A stretch of DNA of 28,270 bases from an uncultured Lachnospiraceae bacterium (GTDB lineage Bacteria > Bacillota > Clostridia > Lachnospirales > Lachnospiraceae): contig CAJTTI010000034.1 of the NCBI GenBank assembly GCA_910579225.1, positions 1-28,270 on the forward strand. Direction: 5' to 3'. A program made the translations under genes and the position numbers. Positions 16,338 to 23,458 of this stretch are shown piece after piece. The notes below the pieces were generated by a model. That model was not told the origin of the DNA, searched no databases, and saw only the letters and a list, made by a program, of their open reading frames with translations. Within the stretch, counting starts at the first letter, position 1, and every line of letters begins with the position of its first letter.

Positions 16338-17783
16338 ATGGCAAATATATTACAGGTGACGACTCCAAATCTGAATACGGACAACCGGAATATGCCGAAT
16401 CCCGCGGATCCGAAATACAACAGTGATTCTTCTGCGATCCGCAATCCGGTGGACCCGACCCGTGTGGTTCGGGCAGACGGCAGAGACGGGGAACAGACCG
16501 GGAATACGGCTCAGAATGACATCTATAATGTCATTGATTATGAGAGCAATTATGGTGCGTTTATCAAGGGACTTGGAGAAAGCGGAGATTTGGCAGGGGC
16601 TTTGGAGCGTCTGTTACTTTCAGATGCTTCTGTACTTCAGGGTGCGGGAAATGCGGAGATCAGTGCGCTGGTAGATCAGTTCCTTATGTCTCTTCGGATG
16701 GATTCTCCTGAAGATCTGCTGAACTTCCTCCAGGGACAGCAGGAACTGCAGGCCAGATTTGGAGGAGATTTTTTTAATAAACTCCGTTCCCTTCTGATGC
16801 AAAATTCATCGGAGAGTTTTCAGGACACAGTGCTGGCTTTTTTGAAGGGATATAATAATTATGCATCTGGTTCTCATCTGCTGCAGCAGATGCATTCACT
16901 GACGGAGGATATTGAGCAGTTGATGCTCAGATCTTTCAGGGAAGAGTTTCGTGGCCTGGCGGATTCCATGAACTGGAATGCGGCAAACGGAGATACGGCA
17001 GGGAATGCAGGAATATTAAACGGCAGACTGATTCCGTTTCTTTCCAGTTATATTTCACGTACGCATGATTATGGAGCAGTCCGTGATGCAACAATGATGT
17101 TGATTTTTAATGCCGTACGCTATCAGAATGGAGAAGAAGGACGGCTGGCACAGCTTTTTGAGCGGCTAATGGAGAATAGAGATTTTGCCAGTCTTTTTCA
17201 GGGGGAAGAGCAGGAGAGCCTTTCCCGCCTCCTGAGTATGGGAGCGGACGCAGCAGCCTCACAGAAGCCTGTGATGGCGGAATTTGCCGATAATCTGGCG
17301 AATCTGCTTCTCAGGGGAGCCAACGGGCAGGCAGGGCTGGAACATGTCCAGCAATTTTATACGATTATGAACGGGATGTTGATGAATGAGAGTGTGTATA
17401 TGCCTCTTTTGCATTTTCTGATCCCATTTCAATATGAAGACAACAATGTAGTGTCGGAGATGTGGGTGGACCCGGACGCCAAGAAGAACAGTGAGGACGA
17501 AGGAAGGAAGATTAAGCTTTTTCTGAAGTTTGATATCCAGAGCGTGGGGAAATTTGAACTTGTGATGACCCTGCAGGACCGGGAATCGAAGATGCAGCTT
17601 TATGTGCCGACACATCTTGCAAAGCGGGATAAACAGATTCAGACGGATGTATCAGAGATTCTGAAGAAGAACGGGATCCGTCTGGGACAGATTTCTATCC
17701 GCGGGCGTGTGCGGGATCGGAAGGTAACAGAAGTATTTCCGGAAATACGTGAGAAGGAGACAACGATCAATGTCAGAATTTGA
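16338..17783 (+). CDS. FliK-like protein (hook-length control-like C-terminus)
   Basis: A protein of 481 residues in an operon with an FlhB C-domain protein. The first 60 residues are Asn/Pro/Asp rich and probably disordered, the middle is helical (GALERLLLSDASVLQG type helices), and the last 100 residues resemble the FliK C-terminal domain: KLFLKFDIQSVGKFELVM, then LYVPTHLA and ILKKNGIRLGQISI, matching the Flg_hook order (L.L.Pe.LG..ev...., L...G+.l..v.v). FliK works with FlhB to switch export from hook to filament, so pairing with an FlhB-like product fits. Bacillus has a comparable ylqG-ylqH pair; I compare gene order from memory. It probably uses the site at 16265. Confidence 0.68.
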   Translation: MANILQVTTPNLNTDNRNMPNPADPKYNSDSSAIRNPVDPTRVVRADGRDGEQTGNTAQNDIYNVIDYESNYGAFIKGLGESGDLAGALERLLLSDASVLQGAGNAEISALVDQFLMSLRMDSPEDLLNFLQGQQELQARFGGDFFNKLRSLLMQNSSESFQDTVLAFLKGYNNYASGSHLLQQMHSLTEDIEQLMLRSFREEFRGLADSMNWNAANGDTAGNAGILNGRLIPFLSSYISRTHDYGAVRDATMMLIFNAVRYQNGEEGRLAQLFERLMENRDFASLFQGEEQESLSRLLSMGADAAASQKPVMAEFADNLANLLLRGANGQAGLEHVQQFYTIMNGMLMNESVYMPLLHFLIPFQYEDNNVVSEMWVDPDAKKNSEDEGRKIKLFLKFDIQSVGKFELVMTLQDRESKMQLYVPTHLAKRDKQIQTDVSEILKKNGIRLGQISIRGRVRDRKVTEVFPEIREKETTINVRI

Positions 17784-18117
17784 TGATTTGATGCGGCAGA
17801 AGGCGGTTGCCCTGAAGTATGATCCAAATAAAAATGGTGCGCCGGTCATTGTTGCTTCTGGCATGGGGTATCTGGCAGAACGAATCACGGAGACCGCCAT
17901 GGAAGCGGGGGTTCCTGTGTATGAAGATGATTCCCTGGCAACGCTTCTGACGCAGTTGAAGTTGGGAGCAGAGATTCCGACGGAGCTGTATCAGGCGATT
18001 GTTGACATTTATATTTATTTTCTTGGCTATGTTCCGGACAGAGAGCCGGAACAGACAGAGATCGCAGAAGAAGAGAGTGAGCCGATAGAGGCAGAGGCAT
18101 CCGTTCAGGAGGAATGA
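17770..18117 (+). CDS. Detached FlhB cytoplasmic-domain protein
   Basis: A short protein of 115 residues equal to the C-terminal part of FlhB after its autocleavage site. Residues 11-88 (KAVALKYDPNKNGAPVIVAS, then LAERITETA, GVPVYEDDSLATLL and GAEIPTELYQAIVDIYIY) align with the FlhB_CC domain found just past the NPTH motif. The NPTH residues and the four transmembrane helices are absent, so it cannot insert in the membrane or cut itself. The last 25 residues are acidic. It starts at 17770 inside the end of the FliK-like gene, 14 bases of overlap, with AAGGAG at 17754-17759. Known FlhB-like short proteins (FlhX, YlqH) can support or replace FlhB-CC; that is family knowledge. Confidence 0.85.
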   Translation: MSEFDDLMRQKAVALKYDPNKNGAPVIVASGMGYLAERITETAMEAGVPVYEDDSLATLLTQLKLGAEIPTELYQAIVDIYIYFLGYVPDREPEQTEIAEEESEPIEAEASVQEE

Positions 18118-18165
18118 TGCAGCGGCTGCTGACAGATATTGGAAGATGGGAGAATAAGAACAGAT

Positions 18166-19155
18166 ATGGTGAATGGGACATCGGCGGTTGACCTGCACGG
18201 TACAGCCGCCAGGGCAGAGCAGAGATATAAGCAGAAAGAGGCAGGGGAGCGCTCGTTTCGGAATGTGTATCAGAATGTGACGGAAAGTATGGATGACATC
18301 TTCGAAGAAGCGGCCTCTACATATGATATATCCGTGGATTTGCTGAAAGCGGTGGCAAAAGCAGAATCAAATTTTAACCCTGATGCAGTTTCTCATGCAG
18401 GAGCGATGGGTGTGATGCAGTTGATGCCAGGGACGGCCAGTTCTCTGGGAGTTACGGATCCTTTTGATGCAAGACAGAACATCATGGGCGGAGCTAAATA
18501 CCTGAAGAACAATCTGGAACGATATGGAGGAAATGTCAGCCTTGCTCTGGCAGCATACAATGCAGGACCTGGGAGCGTGGAAAAGTACGGAGGAGTTCCG
18601 CCTTATAAGGAGACACAGAATTATGTGAAAAAGGTGGCCTCCTATATGGACGGATCGCCTTTGACCGCGGGAACGATGGTCAGCAGCACGCTGGGGATGG
18701 GAGGGATTTCCGGAAGCGGCAGTAATCTCTACGGATCCTCTGCGCTGAGCGGGCTTTATGGAACTTCGGTGCTTGGGGGACTCTATGGTTCTTATATGCC
18801 GGGAAGCGCCAGCGCCTCTGTGTTTGGAAATCTTATGGGGGCTTCTTCCTCCATTGGAAGCCTGGGTGATTTGAGTTCTTCGGAAAATACGTACGGGACA
18901 TCAGAACTGGCAGGGCTTGGAGGAATGTTCGGTTCTTCTGCTTTGACCGGCATGGGAAGTATGTATGGACTGTCATCCATATATGGTTCTTCCACAAATT
19001 TTATGAGTTTGCTGTTTGGCGCAGCCCTGCAGGATCAGGATGGGGACGGCGAGGCAGATTCTGTTGATAAAGACGCACTTTATAACCTGGTGGAAATGAT
19101 GAAGCTTCAGATGCTGATGAATGTGAACGGCCAGGCGGGGATGATAACGATCTGA
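18166..19155 (+). CDS. SLT lytic transglycosylase with YG(S/T) repeats and an EF-hand-like loop
   Basis: A 329-residue muramidase-like enzyme. Residues 44-162 form the SLT domain: LLKAVAKAESNFNP has catalytic Glu67, then GAMGVMQLMPGTA and ALAAYNAGPGSVEKYGG are the conserved substrate-cleft motifs. Such enzymes cleave the MurNAc-GlcNAc bond with anhydro-ring formation. Residues 185-285 are low-complexity with seven near-repeats (LYGSS, LYGTS, LYGSY, TYGTS, MFGSS, MYGLS, IYGSS). Residues 290-301 (DQDGDGEADSVD) fit an EF-hand loop. There is no Sec signal, which suggests export by the flagellar system, like FlgJ. I chose ATG 18166 (GGGAG 13 bases before) over TTG 18139. It clears peptidoglycan for the rod or filament by inference. 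Confidence 0.85.
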   Translation: MVNGTSAVDLHGTAARAEQRYKQKEAGERSFRNVYQNVTESMDDIFEEAASTYDISVDLLKAVAKAESNFNPDAVSHAGAMGVMQLMPGTASSLGVTDPFDARQNIMGGAKYLKNNLERYGGNVSLALAAYNAGPGSVEKYGGVPPYKETQNYVKKVASYMDGSPLTAGTMVSSTLGMGGISGSGSNLYGSSALSGLYGTSVLGGLYGSYMPGSASASVFGNLMGASSSIGSLGDLSSSENTYGTSELAGLGGMFGSSALTGMGSMYGLSSIYGSSTNFMSLLFGAALQDQDGDGEADSVDKDALYNLVEMMKLQMLMNVNGQAGMITI

Positions 19156-19160
19156 CACAG

Positions 19161-19208
19161 CGCCGCGGGATGTGCATATTTTGCAGAAGTCCGTGGCGTT
19201 TGTTTTTT
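19161..19208 (+). terminator. Rho-independent terminator after the lytic transglycosylase gene
   Basis: CGCCGCGG (19161-19168) pairs with CCGTGGCG (19191-19198, one G-U pair) and is followed by TTTGTTTTTT. It ends the FliK-like operon six bases after its stop codon. Confidence 0.75.
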
Positions 19209-19227
19209 GCCGCGCCGAATGACCGGC

Positions 19228-19404
19228 TGCGGAACTATAAACAGCATCTGACCGGAAAACCTTCCAGTTGATGGGGGTCGGAGGAAAGATGCGGAACTAT
19301 AAACAGCATCTATCCGGAAGAGGCCCGGAAGGATTTCAGGGCACGAAAGTGACCGGAAAACCTTCCAGCTGATGGGGGTCGGAGGAAAGATGCGGAACTA
19401 TAAA
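19228..19404 (+). repeat. 101-bp-spaced repeats with SD-ATG units in the PilZ leader
   Basis: A 55-base unit occurs at 19249-19303 and 19350-19404 with one mismatch (19269 against 19370), period 101. The tail TGCGGAACTATAAA also occurs at 19228-19241, so it appears three times. Each full unit ends GGAGGAAAGATGCGGAAC, a strong ribosome site with start codon. From 19289 it would encode a 27-residue peptide starting MRNYKQHL; the third copy stops after MRNYK. The leader has about ten GGA triplets, some in possible hairpins. A GATGC and GCATC inverted pair surrounds the middle start codon. Confidence 0.85.
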
Positions 19405-19424
19405 TAAGAAGGGGGACGCACAAG

Positions 19425-20069
19425 ATGAGATTGAAGGATTGCGAAAGCTGTCTGGTCTATGGATCAGATAAGAAACCGCTGTCCAGAGCGAGAGTATATG
19501 AAGTTAAGGAAAATGTGCTGCAGCTTTTTTTTAGTACATCGAAGCTCAGGAATGCAAGATTGAAGACAATCGTGGATTTTTATGACGGAAAACAGGGACT
19601 GGTCCGGTGTGCATGTGATATGACCTTGAAGAAGAATCCCAAATCCTATGAGGCAGGGGAGCCCTGGATGGCAGATTGCACGATTATAAAAATATATGAG
19701 ACCTTCCAGCGACAGAAAGACATTCGAGCGAAAGTACAGATTGCGACGGAATTCGTAGTGGATGACGGCCGTTTTGTTCCCGGAACCATTCAAAATATCA
19801 GTGCAGGAGGATTGTATTTTGTCACGACTCAGCAGTTGATCAAAGGCCAGAACCTTTCTTTCGTATACAAATTCAAGACAGATTCTCACAGAGTAACAGC
19901 CAGGATTCTCCGGATACAGGAACTGAGAGGTGGCTACGGTTACGGCTGTCAGTTTCGGGAGCTTTCACAGAACCAGGAGGCGGACATTCGGAATTTTGTT
20001 TATGTAAGACAGATTCAGGGGCAGCTTGAGAGACAGAAAAAGCATGGGCTGGCGATTGAAGAAGCATGA
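19425..20069 (+). CDS. PilZ-domain protein (YcgR-like), candidate c-di-GMP effector
   Basis: A two-domain protein of 214 residues. Residues 1-90 resemble the YcgR N-terminal domain (KKPLSRARVYEV, then VDFYDGKQGLV). Residues 95-200 form a PilZ domain with YETFQRQKDIRAKV, where the RxxxR position reads QKDIR (Gln97, Arg101), and with NISAGG (124-129) for the DxSxxG motif, Asn being an accepted variant. YcgR-type proteins slow or steer the flagellar motor when c-di-GMP is high. The missing first arginine of RxxxR is odd and may weaken binding; R96 could compensate. Its stop overlaps the start of the following glycosyltransferase by four bases, so the two are coupled. The leader carries tandem repeats. 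Confidence 0.85.
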   Translation: MRLKDCESCLVYGSDKKPLSRARVYEVKENVLQLFFSTSKLRNARLKTIVDFYDGKQGLVRCACDMTLKKNPKSYEAGEPWMADCTIIKIYETFQRQKDIRAKVQIATEFVVDDGRFVPGTIQNISAGGLYFVTTQQLIKGQNLSFVYKFKTDSHRVTARILRIQELRGGYGYGCQFRELSQNQEADIRNFVYVRQIQGQLERQKKHGLAIEEA

Positions 20070-21142
20070 AGATTAATCTTGTAATGATTGTGAAGAACGA
20101 AGAACGGTCTCTTGAGAAATGTCTGAAAGCGGCAAGTCCTCTGGTGGACCGGATGATCATTGTGGACACAGGATCGGAAGATGCTACCAGAGCGATTGCA
20201 GAGGGGATGGGAGCAGAAGTTTTTTCTTTTATCTGGATCAATGATTTCTCAGCGGCACGGAATTATGCTCTTGATCAGTCAGACGGGGACTGGAATCTGA
20301 TCCTGGATGCGGACGAATATGTGCGTCCTTGTGGGCGCAGGAATCTGGAGAGGGCTTTGTCGGGGCGGAAGGGAACATGGCTGGGCGGTGTGTTACGGTA
20401 TGATTCCTATCCGGACAACGGGAATGTCAGCGTCAGCACTTCAGTTTTACCCCGACTACTTCCGGGGGATATCCGCTATACAGGGAGGATTCATGAACAG
20501 CCAGAAGGAAACTGGCCCTGTTATCAGATTCCGTTAGAAGTGGACCATGACGGATATCTGTATACAGACAAAGGAGAGAGGAATTTGCCGTATCTGTTTC
20601 AGGAAGTTCAGGAGCATCCGGAGGACGGATATTATCAGTTCCAGCTTGCCTCAACGCTTCGGAACCTAAAGCGCCTGGAAGAGAGCCTTACCTGGTTTCG
20701 GAGATTTTACCATTGTTCGGGGCTGTCAGAGGCATATCGTCCGGGTGGTGTGGTGTTGTACCTGTATACGCTTCTGGATGTGGGTACGATTGAGTGTTTG
20801 GATGAAGCCGGGGCAGTGGTGGAGCGGGAGGAAGCAGTTCTTGGAGAGTGGTCGGACTTTTGCTTTGTGTGCGGGCTTTTTTATATGAAGAGAGTATTGT
20901 CTGATGTAGAGCGTTATGTAGGGTTGCTTCCCAATATCGAGTACAGTTATAAACGGTGTCTGGAGTTGGGAGAACGGCCTGAACTGGGAGGTGTTCAGGG
21001 AACCGGTTCTTTCAAAGCAGCTTATAATCTGGGTACCTGGTATGAAGTGTCCGGACAGAAGGAGCTGGCGGTCCGATATTATCGGATGTCGGCAAAGGCA
21101 GGTTATGAACCTGCCAGGGAACGGTTGAAAGCATACCAATAA
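20066..21142 (+). CDS. GT2 glycosyltransferase coupled to PilZ protein
   Basis: A soluble glycosyltransferase of 358 residues. The GT2 core is clear: INLVMIVKNEERSLEKCL, VDTGSEDATRA (33-43), FIWINDFSAARNYAL and the DxD motif LILDADEY (D81, D83), followed by RYTGRIHEQPEGNW, a stretch matching the same subgroup as the TPR-fused enzyme at 2313. The C-terminal half (EVQEHPEDGYYQFQLA, then FKAAYNLGTWYEVSGQKELA) looks like TPR-like repeats. It starts inside the PilZ gene at ATGA (20066), so both proteins are made together. A c-di-GMP-regulated glycosylation activity would explain the pairing, but this is inference. Confidence 0.85.
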   Translation: MKINLVMIVKNEERSLEKCLKAASPLVDRMIIVDTGSEDATRAIAEGMGAEVFSFIWINDFSAARNYALDQSDGDWNLILDADEYVRPCGRRNLERALSGRKGTWLGGVLRYDSYPDNGNVSVSTSVLPRLLPGDIRYTGRIHEQPEGNWPCYQIPLEVDHDGYLYTDKGERNLPYLFQEVQEHPEDGYYQFQLASTLRNLKRLEESLTWFRRFYHCSGLSEAYRPGGVVLYLYTLLDVGTIECLDEAGAVVEREEAVLGEWSDFCFVCGLFYMKRVLSDVERYVGLLPNIEYSYKRCLELGERPELGGVQGTGSFKAAYNLGTWYEVSGQKELAVRYYRMSAKAGYEPARERLKAYQ

Positions 21143-21355
21143 AAGAGTTTTAGCTCAGGATATCAGTTTTCGGCCGATTTTTACCAAAGCAGCTTATATT
21201 TGGAAAGAAAGAGGCGATATATTAGATAACAAGGCTTATTGTTTATTTCTATACATGGTTGCATAAGGAGTGATCCTTTTACAACAAAATGCAGAGAAGC
21301 CTAAGGTATTCCTGCAGAAAAAGGTATCTTGAATACCAGAAAGGAGAAAAAGAAT

Positions 21356-22294
21356 ATGGCAACAAGTGGAATCGGCGGCATTGGTGTGGATTATAATAAT
21401 GGCTATAACTATTCTGGCTACAGCAGCCTCAATACGTATGAGTCATGGGTTGAGAATGCCAATAAGCAGGCGGAAGAACTGAAGAATAAGGTGGATTCTA
21501 CAGGAAGTACTTCCAGTACAGGAAGCACGTCCAGTTCCAGTAACAGCAGTTCTGTTACGAATAAGTATGGTACAGCGACCAGCGCTTCCGGGTATCTGAG
21601 AAGTTATCAGATGGCGCTTACAGATCTGGAGAAATCTTCCTCCGCCCTTCAGCTCTTCGAGAAGGACAATGTGTTCGACAAATATGAGAAGGCATTGGCA
21701 AAAGCAGAGGAAGCAGGCAAAAGCGGTGATTCGAGTAAGATTGATGCCGCGCAGGAGGATGTGGAGAAGGCTTTTGGGGACATGGTGTCTGCGATCAACA
21801 AGTTCGTGGGTGATTATAACACCACAGTATCTTTCCTGAAGAATAATAACGGCATGACTGCCACAGCTGCAGAGGATTTGGCAAGTTTTGAGCGTTCCAC
21901 ACTGACAGACAAAGCACTGCAGACGTTTGGACTCAGCAAAGATAAGGATGGTTACTTGTCTGTGGATGAGAAGAAGCTGAAAGAATCTCTGGAAGAAAGT
22001 TATGACTTTGTGAAAGAGACCGTAGGCGGTCAGTATGGCATTGCAGAGCGCGTGGGCAACAAGGCGACTAAGATATTGGATTCGCCGGTTGACCGGATTC
22101 TCGGTAAGGATGATTCCAGTTCTGAGGAAGAGACTTCCAAGACTAATACCAGTACATCCAGTTCGTCCAAGGCTTCTTCCAATAAAGCGACGATGCCTGA
22201 TGGACTGACTTCATTTGCAAATTTTGCAAGAAGCGGAGCCTATAATCTTACCAATTATTATGCGGTAGGTATGCTTTTGAATACAATCGGATAG
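21356..22294 (+). CDS. Small FliD-like protein, Ser/Thr-rich
   Basis: A 312-residue protein with no signal peptide. The segment at about 145-215 (INKFVGDYNTTVSFLK, then FERSTLTDKALQTFGLSKDK and DGYLSVDEKKLKESLEE) matches the FliD C-terminal pattern (G-L..DKDG.L..DE.KL..AL). Residues 49-67 and 255-280 are runs of Ser/Thr, attractive as O-glycosylation sites or flexible tails. It lacks the long FliD coiled-coil ends, so it is not a full cap. AAAGGAG is at 21340-21346, and I place the start at 21356 because the longer frame has no ribosome site. SKDKDGYLSVDE also fits an EF-hand loop, a coincidence with the FliD turn or real. Role unknown: perhaps a minor filament component or export substrate. 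Confidence 0.62.
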   Translation: MATSGIGGIGVDYNNGYNYSGYSSLNTYESWVENANKQAEELKNKVDSTGSTSSTGSTSSSSNSSSVTNKYGTATSASGYLRSYQMALTDLEKSSSALQLFEKDNVFDKYEKALAKAEEAGKSGDSSKIDAAQEDVEKAFGDMVSAINKFVGDYNTTVSFLKNNNGMTATAAEDLASFERSTLTDKALQTFGLSKDKDGYLSVDEKKLKESLEESYDFVKETVGGQYGIAERVGNKATKILDSPVDRILGKDDSSSEEETSKTNTSTSSSSKASSNKATMPDGLTSFANFARSGAYNLTNYYAVGMLLNTIG

Positions 22295-22316
22295 GGTTGG
22301 AATTGTGATGAATTAC

Positions 22317-22346
22317 AAAAGGCGGCGGGGATTCCCGCCGCCTTTT
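22317..22346. terminator. Bidirectional hairpin terminator
   Basis: A perfect 13-bp stem (AAAAGGCGGCGGG at 22317-22329 with its complement at 22334-22346) has a four-base loop GATT. It lies between the FliD-like gene and the convergent peptidase gene; its right arm overlaps the peptidase stop codon. Confidence 0.85.
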
Positions 22347-23244
22347 ACAGTTGTATGGCCCAAAGCGGGCCGCCACTGTCGTAACTTTTCTTCAGTTCAG
22401 AGAGAAGCTGATCCAGATCCCATTCCAGAGTGCAGTTCTCATAATTGACCGGATCGGCAATCAGGATATGCCCATTGTCCAGAAGCTGTGTGAACAGGAC
22501 AAAGTGTCCGTTTTGTGTCAGAGCTCCCCGTCCCATAAGTGCGATCAGAATGTGACCGGAGGAGAGTAGTTCTGTTACGTGTTCGCGGGAACGGTCTGTG
22601 ACGCTTTCTGCATATAGTCCATGGGCAGATAGGACATCCGGAATCAGACTATGGTAGGAACCACTGTGAAGTGCGTAATATCCATTTTCAGCGGCCCAGT
22701 CGGCAATGTCTGTAGGATCTACTGTCTGGTCCGTGAAACTGTTGATCACCATGGCGGCAGCAGTGGGGCCGCAGCCATAGCTGCTCATGGGATCGTAGCC
22801 TCCATAGAGATAATCGCCCCAGCGGATATCGCCCTGGTGATAGTAAAGCATAGGTCCGGCGCTAGTATCCAACATATACAGATAGACCTGGTCTTCGGGC
22901 TCACTGCTTTCGGACTGGAGGTTTGATATTTCTCCCTGTTCACCAGTAGTCTCGATATAGGGAGCAGAGGAATTGTCCTCTGATTCCTGTGCGGGAGAGG
23001 AATTTGCAGATGTGTGGGACGGGGCAGTAGTCTGCCATGAAACAGCGATATCTGCCAGAGATGCGATCTGCTGTGACAGACAAGTATGGGCTTCTGAGGC
23101 AAGGCGCAGGACATCGCTGGCGGTAAAAGGAAACATCAGATACAGGCTGACAGCCAGTGTCACAGCACAGGCCAGGATACAGGGAATCAACAGGAGATAC
23201 AGGGGGCTTCTTTTTTTCTTTGTTGAATATTTTGATCGGGACAT
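22345..23244 (-). CDS. Membrane-anchored C39-type cysteine peptidase
   Basis: A protein of 299 residues with a short basic N-terminus (SRSKYSTKKKRSP) and one membrane helix at about 14-37, so the body is probably extracellular as a signal anchor. Residues 75-118 are a Ser/Glu-rich linker. The catalytic domain follows the papain-like C39_2 family: YYHQGDIRWGDYLYG with Gln137, SSYGCGPTAAAMV with nucleophile Cys158, NGHFVLF with His247, and IADPVNY with Asp264. It stands alone, divergent from the cytidylyltransferase genes. It may trim a secreted peptide, bacteriocin leader or surface protein; no substrate gene is recognisable nearby. The pair of a membrane anchor and a C39-like fold is common in clostridia. 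Confidence 0.85.
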   Translation of the reverse strand: MSRSKYSTKKKRSPLYLLLIPCILACAVTLAVSLYLMFPFTASDVLRLASEAHTCLSQQIASLADIAVSWQTTAPSHTSANSSPAQESEDNSSAPYIETTGEQGEISNLQSESSEPEDQVYLYMLDTSAGPMLYYHQGDIRWGDYLYGGYDPMSSYGCGPTAAAMVINSFTDQTVDPTDIADWAAENGYYALHSGSYHSLIPDVLSAHGLYAESVTDRSREHVTELLSSGHILIALMGRGALTQNGHFVLFTQLLDNGHILIADPVNYENCTLEWDLDQLLSELKKSYDSGGPLWAIQL

Positions 23245-23312
23245 GATAAAATCAACTCCGTAAAATAATGTGGGAGGTTCCGGGATATATGGCAGGCGGA
23301 AACACTGAGACT

Positions 23313-23318
23313 ATTATA
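23313..23318 (-). promoter_or_regulatory. Possible -10 element for the peptidase gene
   Basis: TATAAT on the minus strand at 23318 to 23313, about 70 bases before the start codon. No convincing -35 is seen 17 bases upstream. Confidence 0.3.
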
Positions 23319-23369
23319 TACGATACAAAGGAAGAAGGGAAGAGTTACAAAGTGGAAAAGACGAATCGT

Positions 23370-23395
23370 TAACTTTATCATAATTTCGCCGATAT
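23370..23395 (+). promoter_or_regulatory. Possible sigma-28 promoter for the cytidylyltransferase operon
   Basis: TAAC at 23370-23373, a 14-base spacer and an exact GCCGATAT at 23388-23395, followed 64 bases later by the ATG at 23459. It suggests that the downstream pathway is expressed with late flagellar genes. Confidence 0.55.
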
Positions 23396-23412
23396 ATGGA
23401 ATGTGAACAAAG

Positions 23413-23436
23413 AAAGTATATATATTATATTTTATA
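23413..23436 (+). repeat. 24-bp A/T direct repeat, copy 1
   Basis: AAAGTATATATATTATAT followed by TTTATA, identical to the copy at 26311-26334, in the leader 22 bases before the first cytidylyltransferase gene. It contains TATATT and TATATA, which resemble -10 elements or an AT-rich protein site. Confidence 0.8.
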
Positions 23437-23458
23437 AATGGAAAGAATGGACTGAAAG

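Noticed and set aside
19228..19404. Repeats as a CRISPR array
   Set aside because: Only two full units and one partial, with the spacing and mini-ORF content of a duplicated leader, not regular repeat-spacer units.
19156..19424. c-di-GMP riboswitch before the PilZ gene
   Set aside because: I looked for GEMM-I and GEMM-II core text and saw none; the stretch holds a terminator and repeats.
21173..21220. GCCGATTT and GGCGATAT before the FliD-like gene
   Set aside because: Seven of eight matches to a sigma-28 -10 but no good -35 at 14-16 bases, so not listed as promoters.
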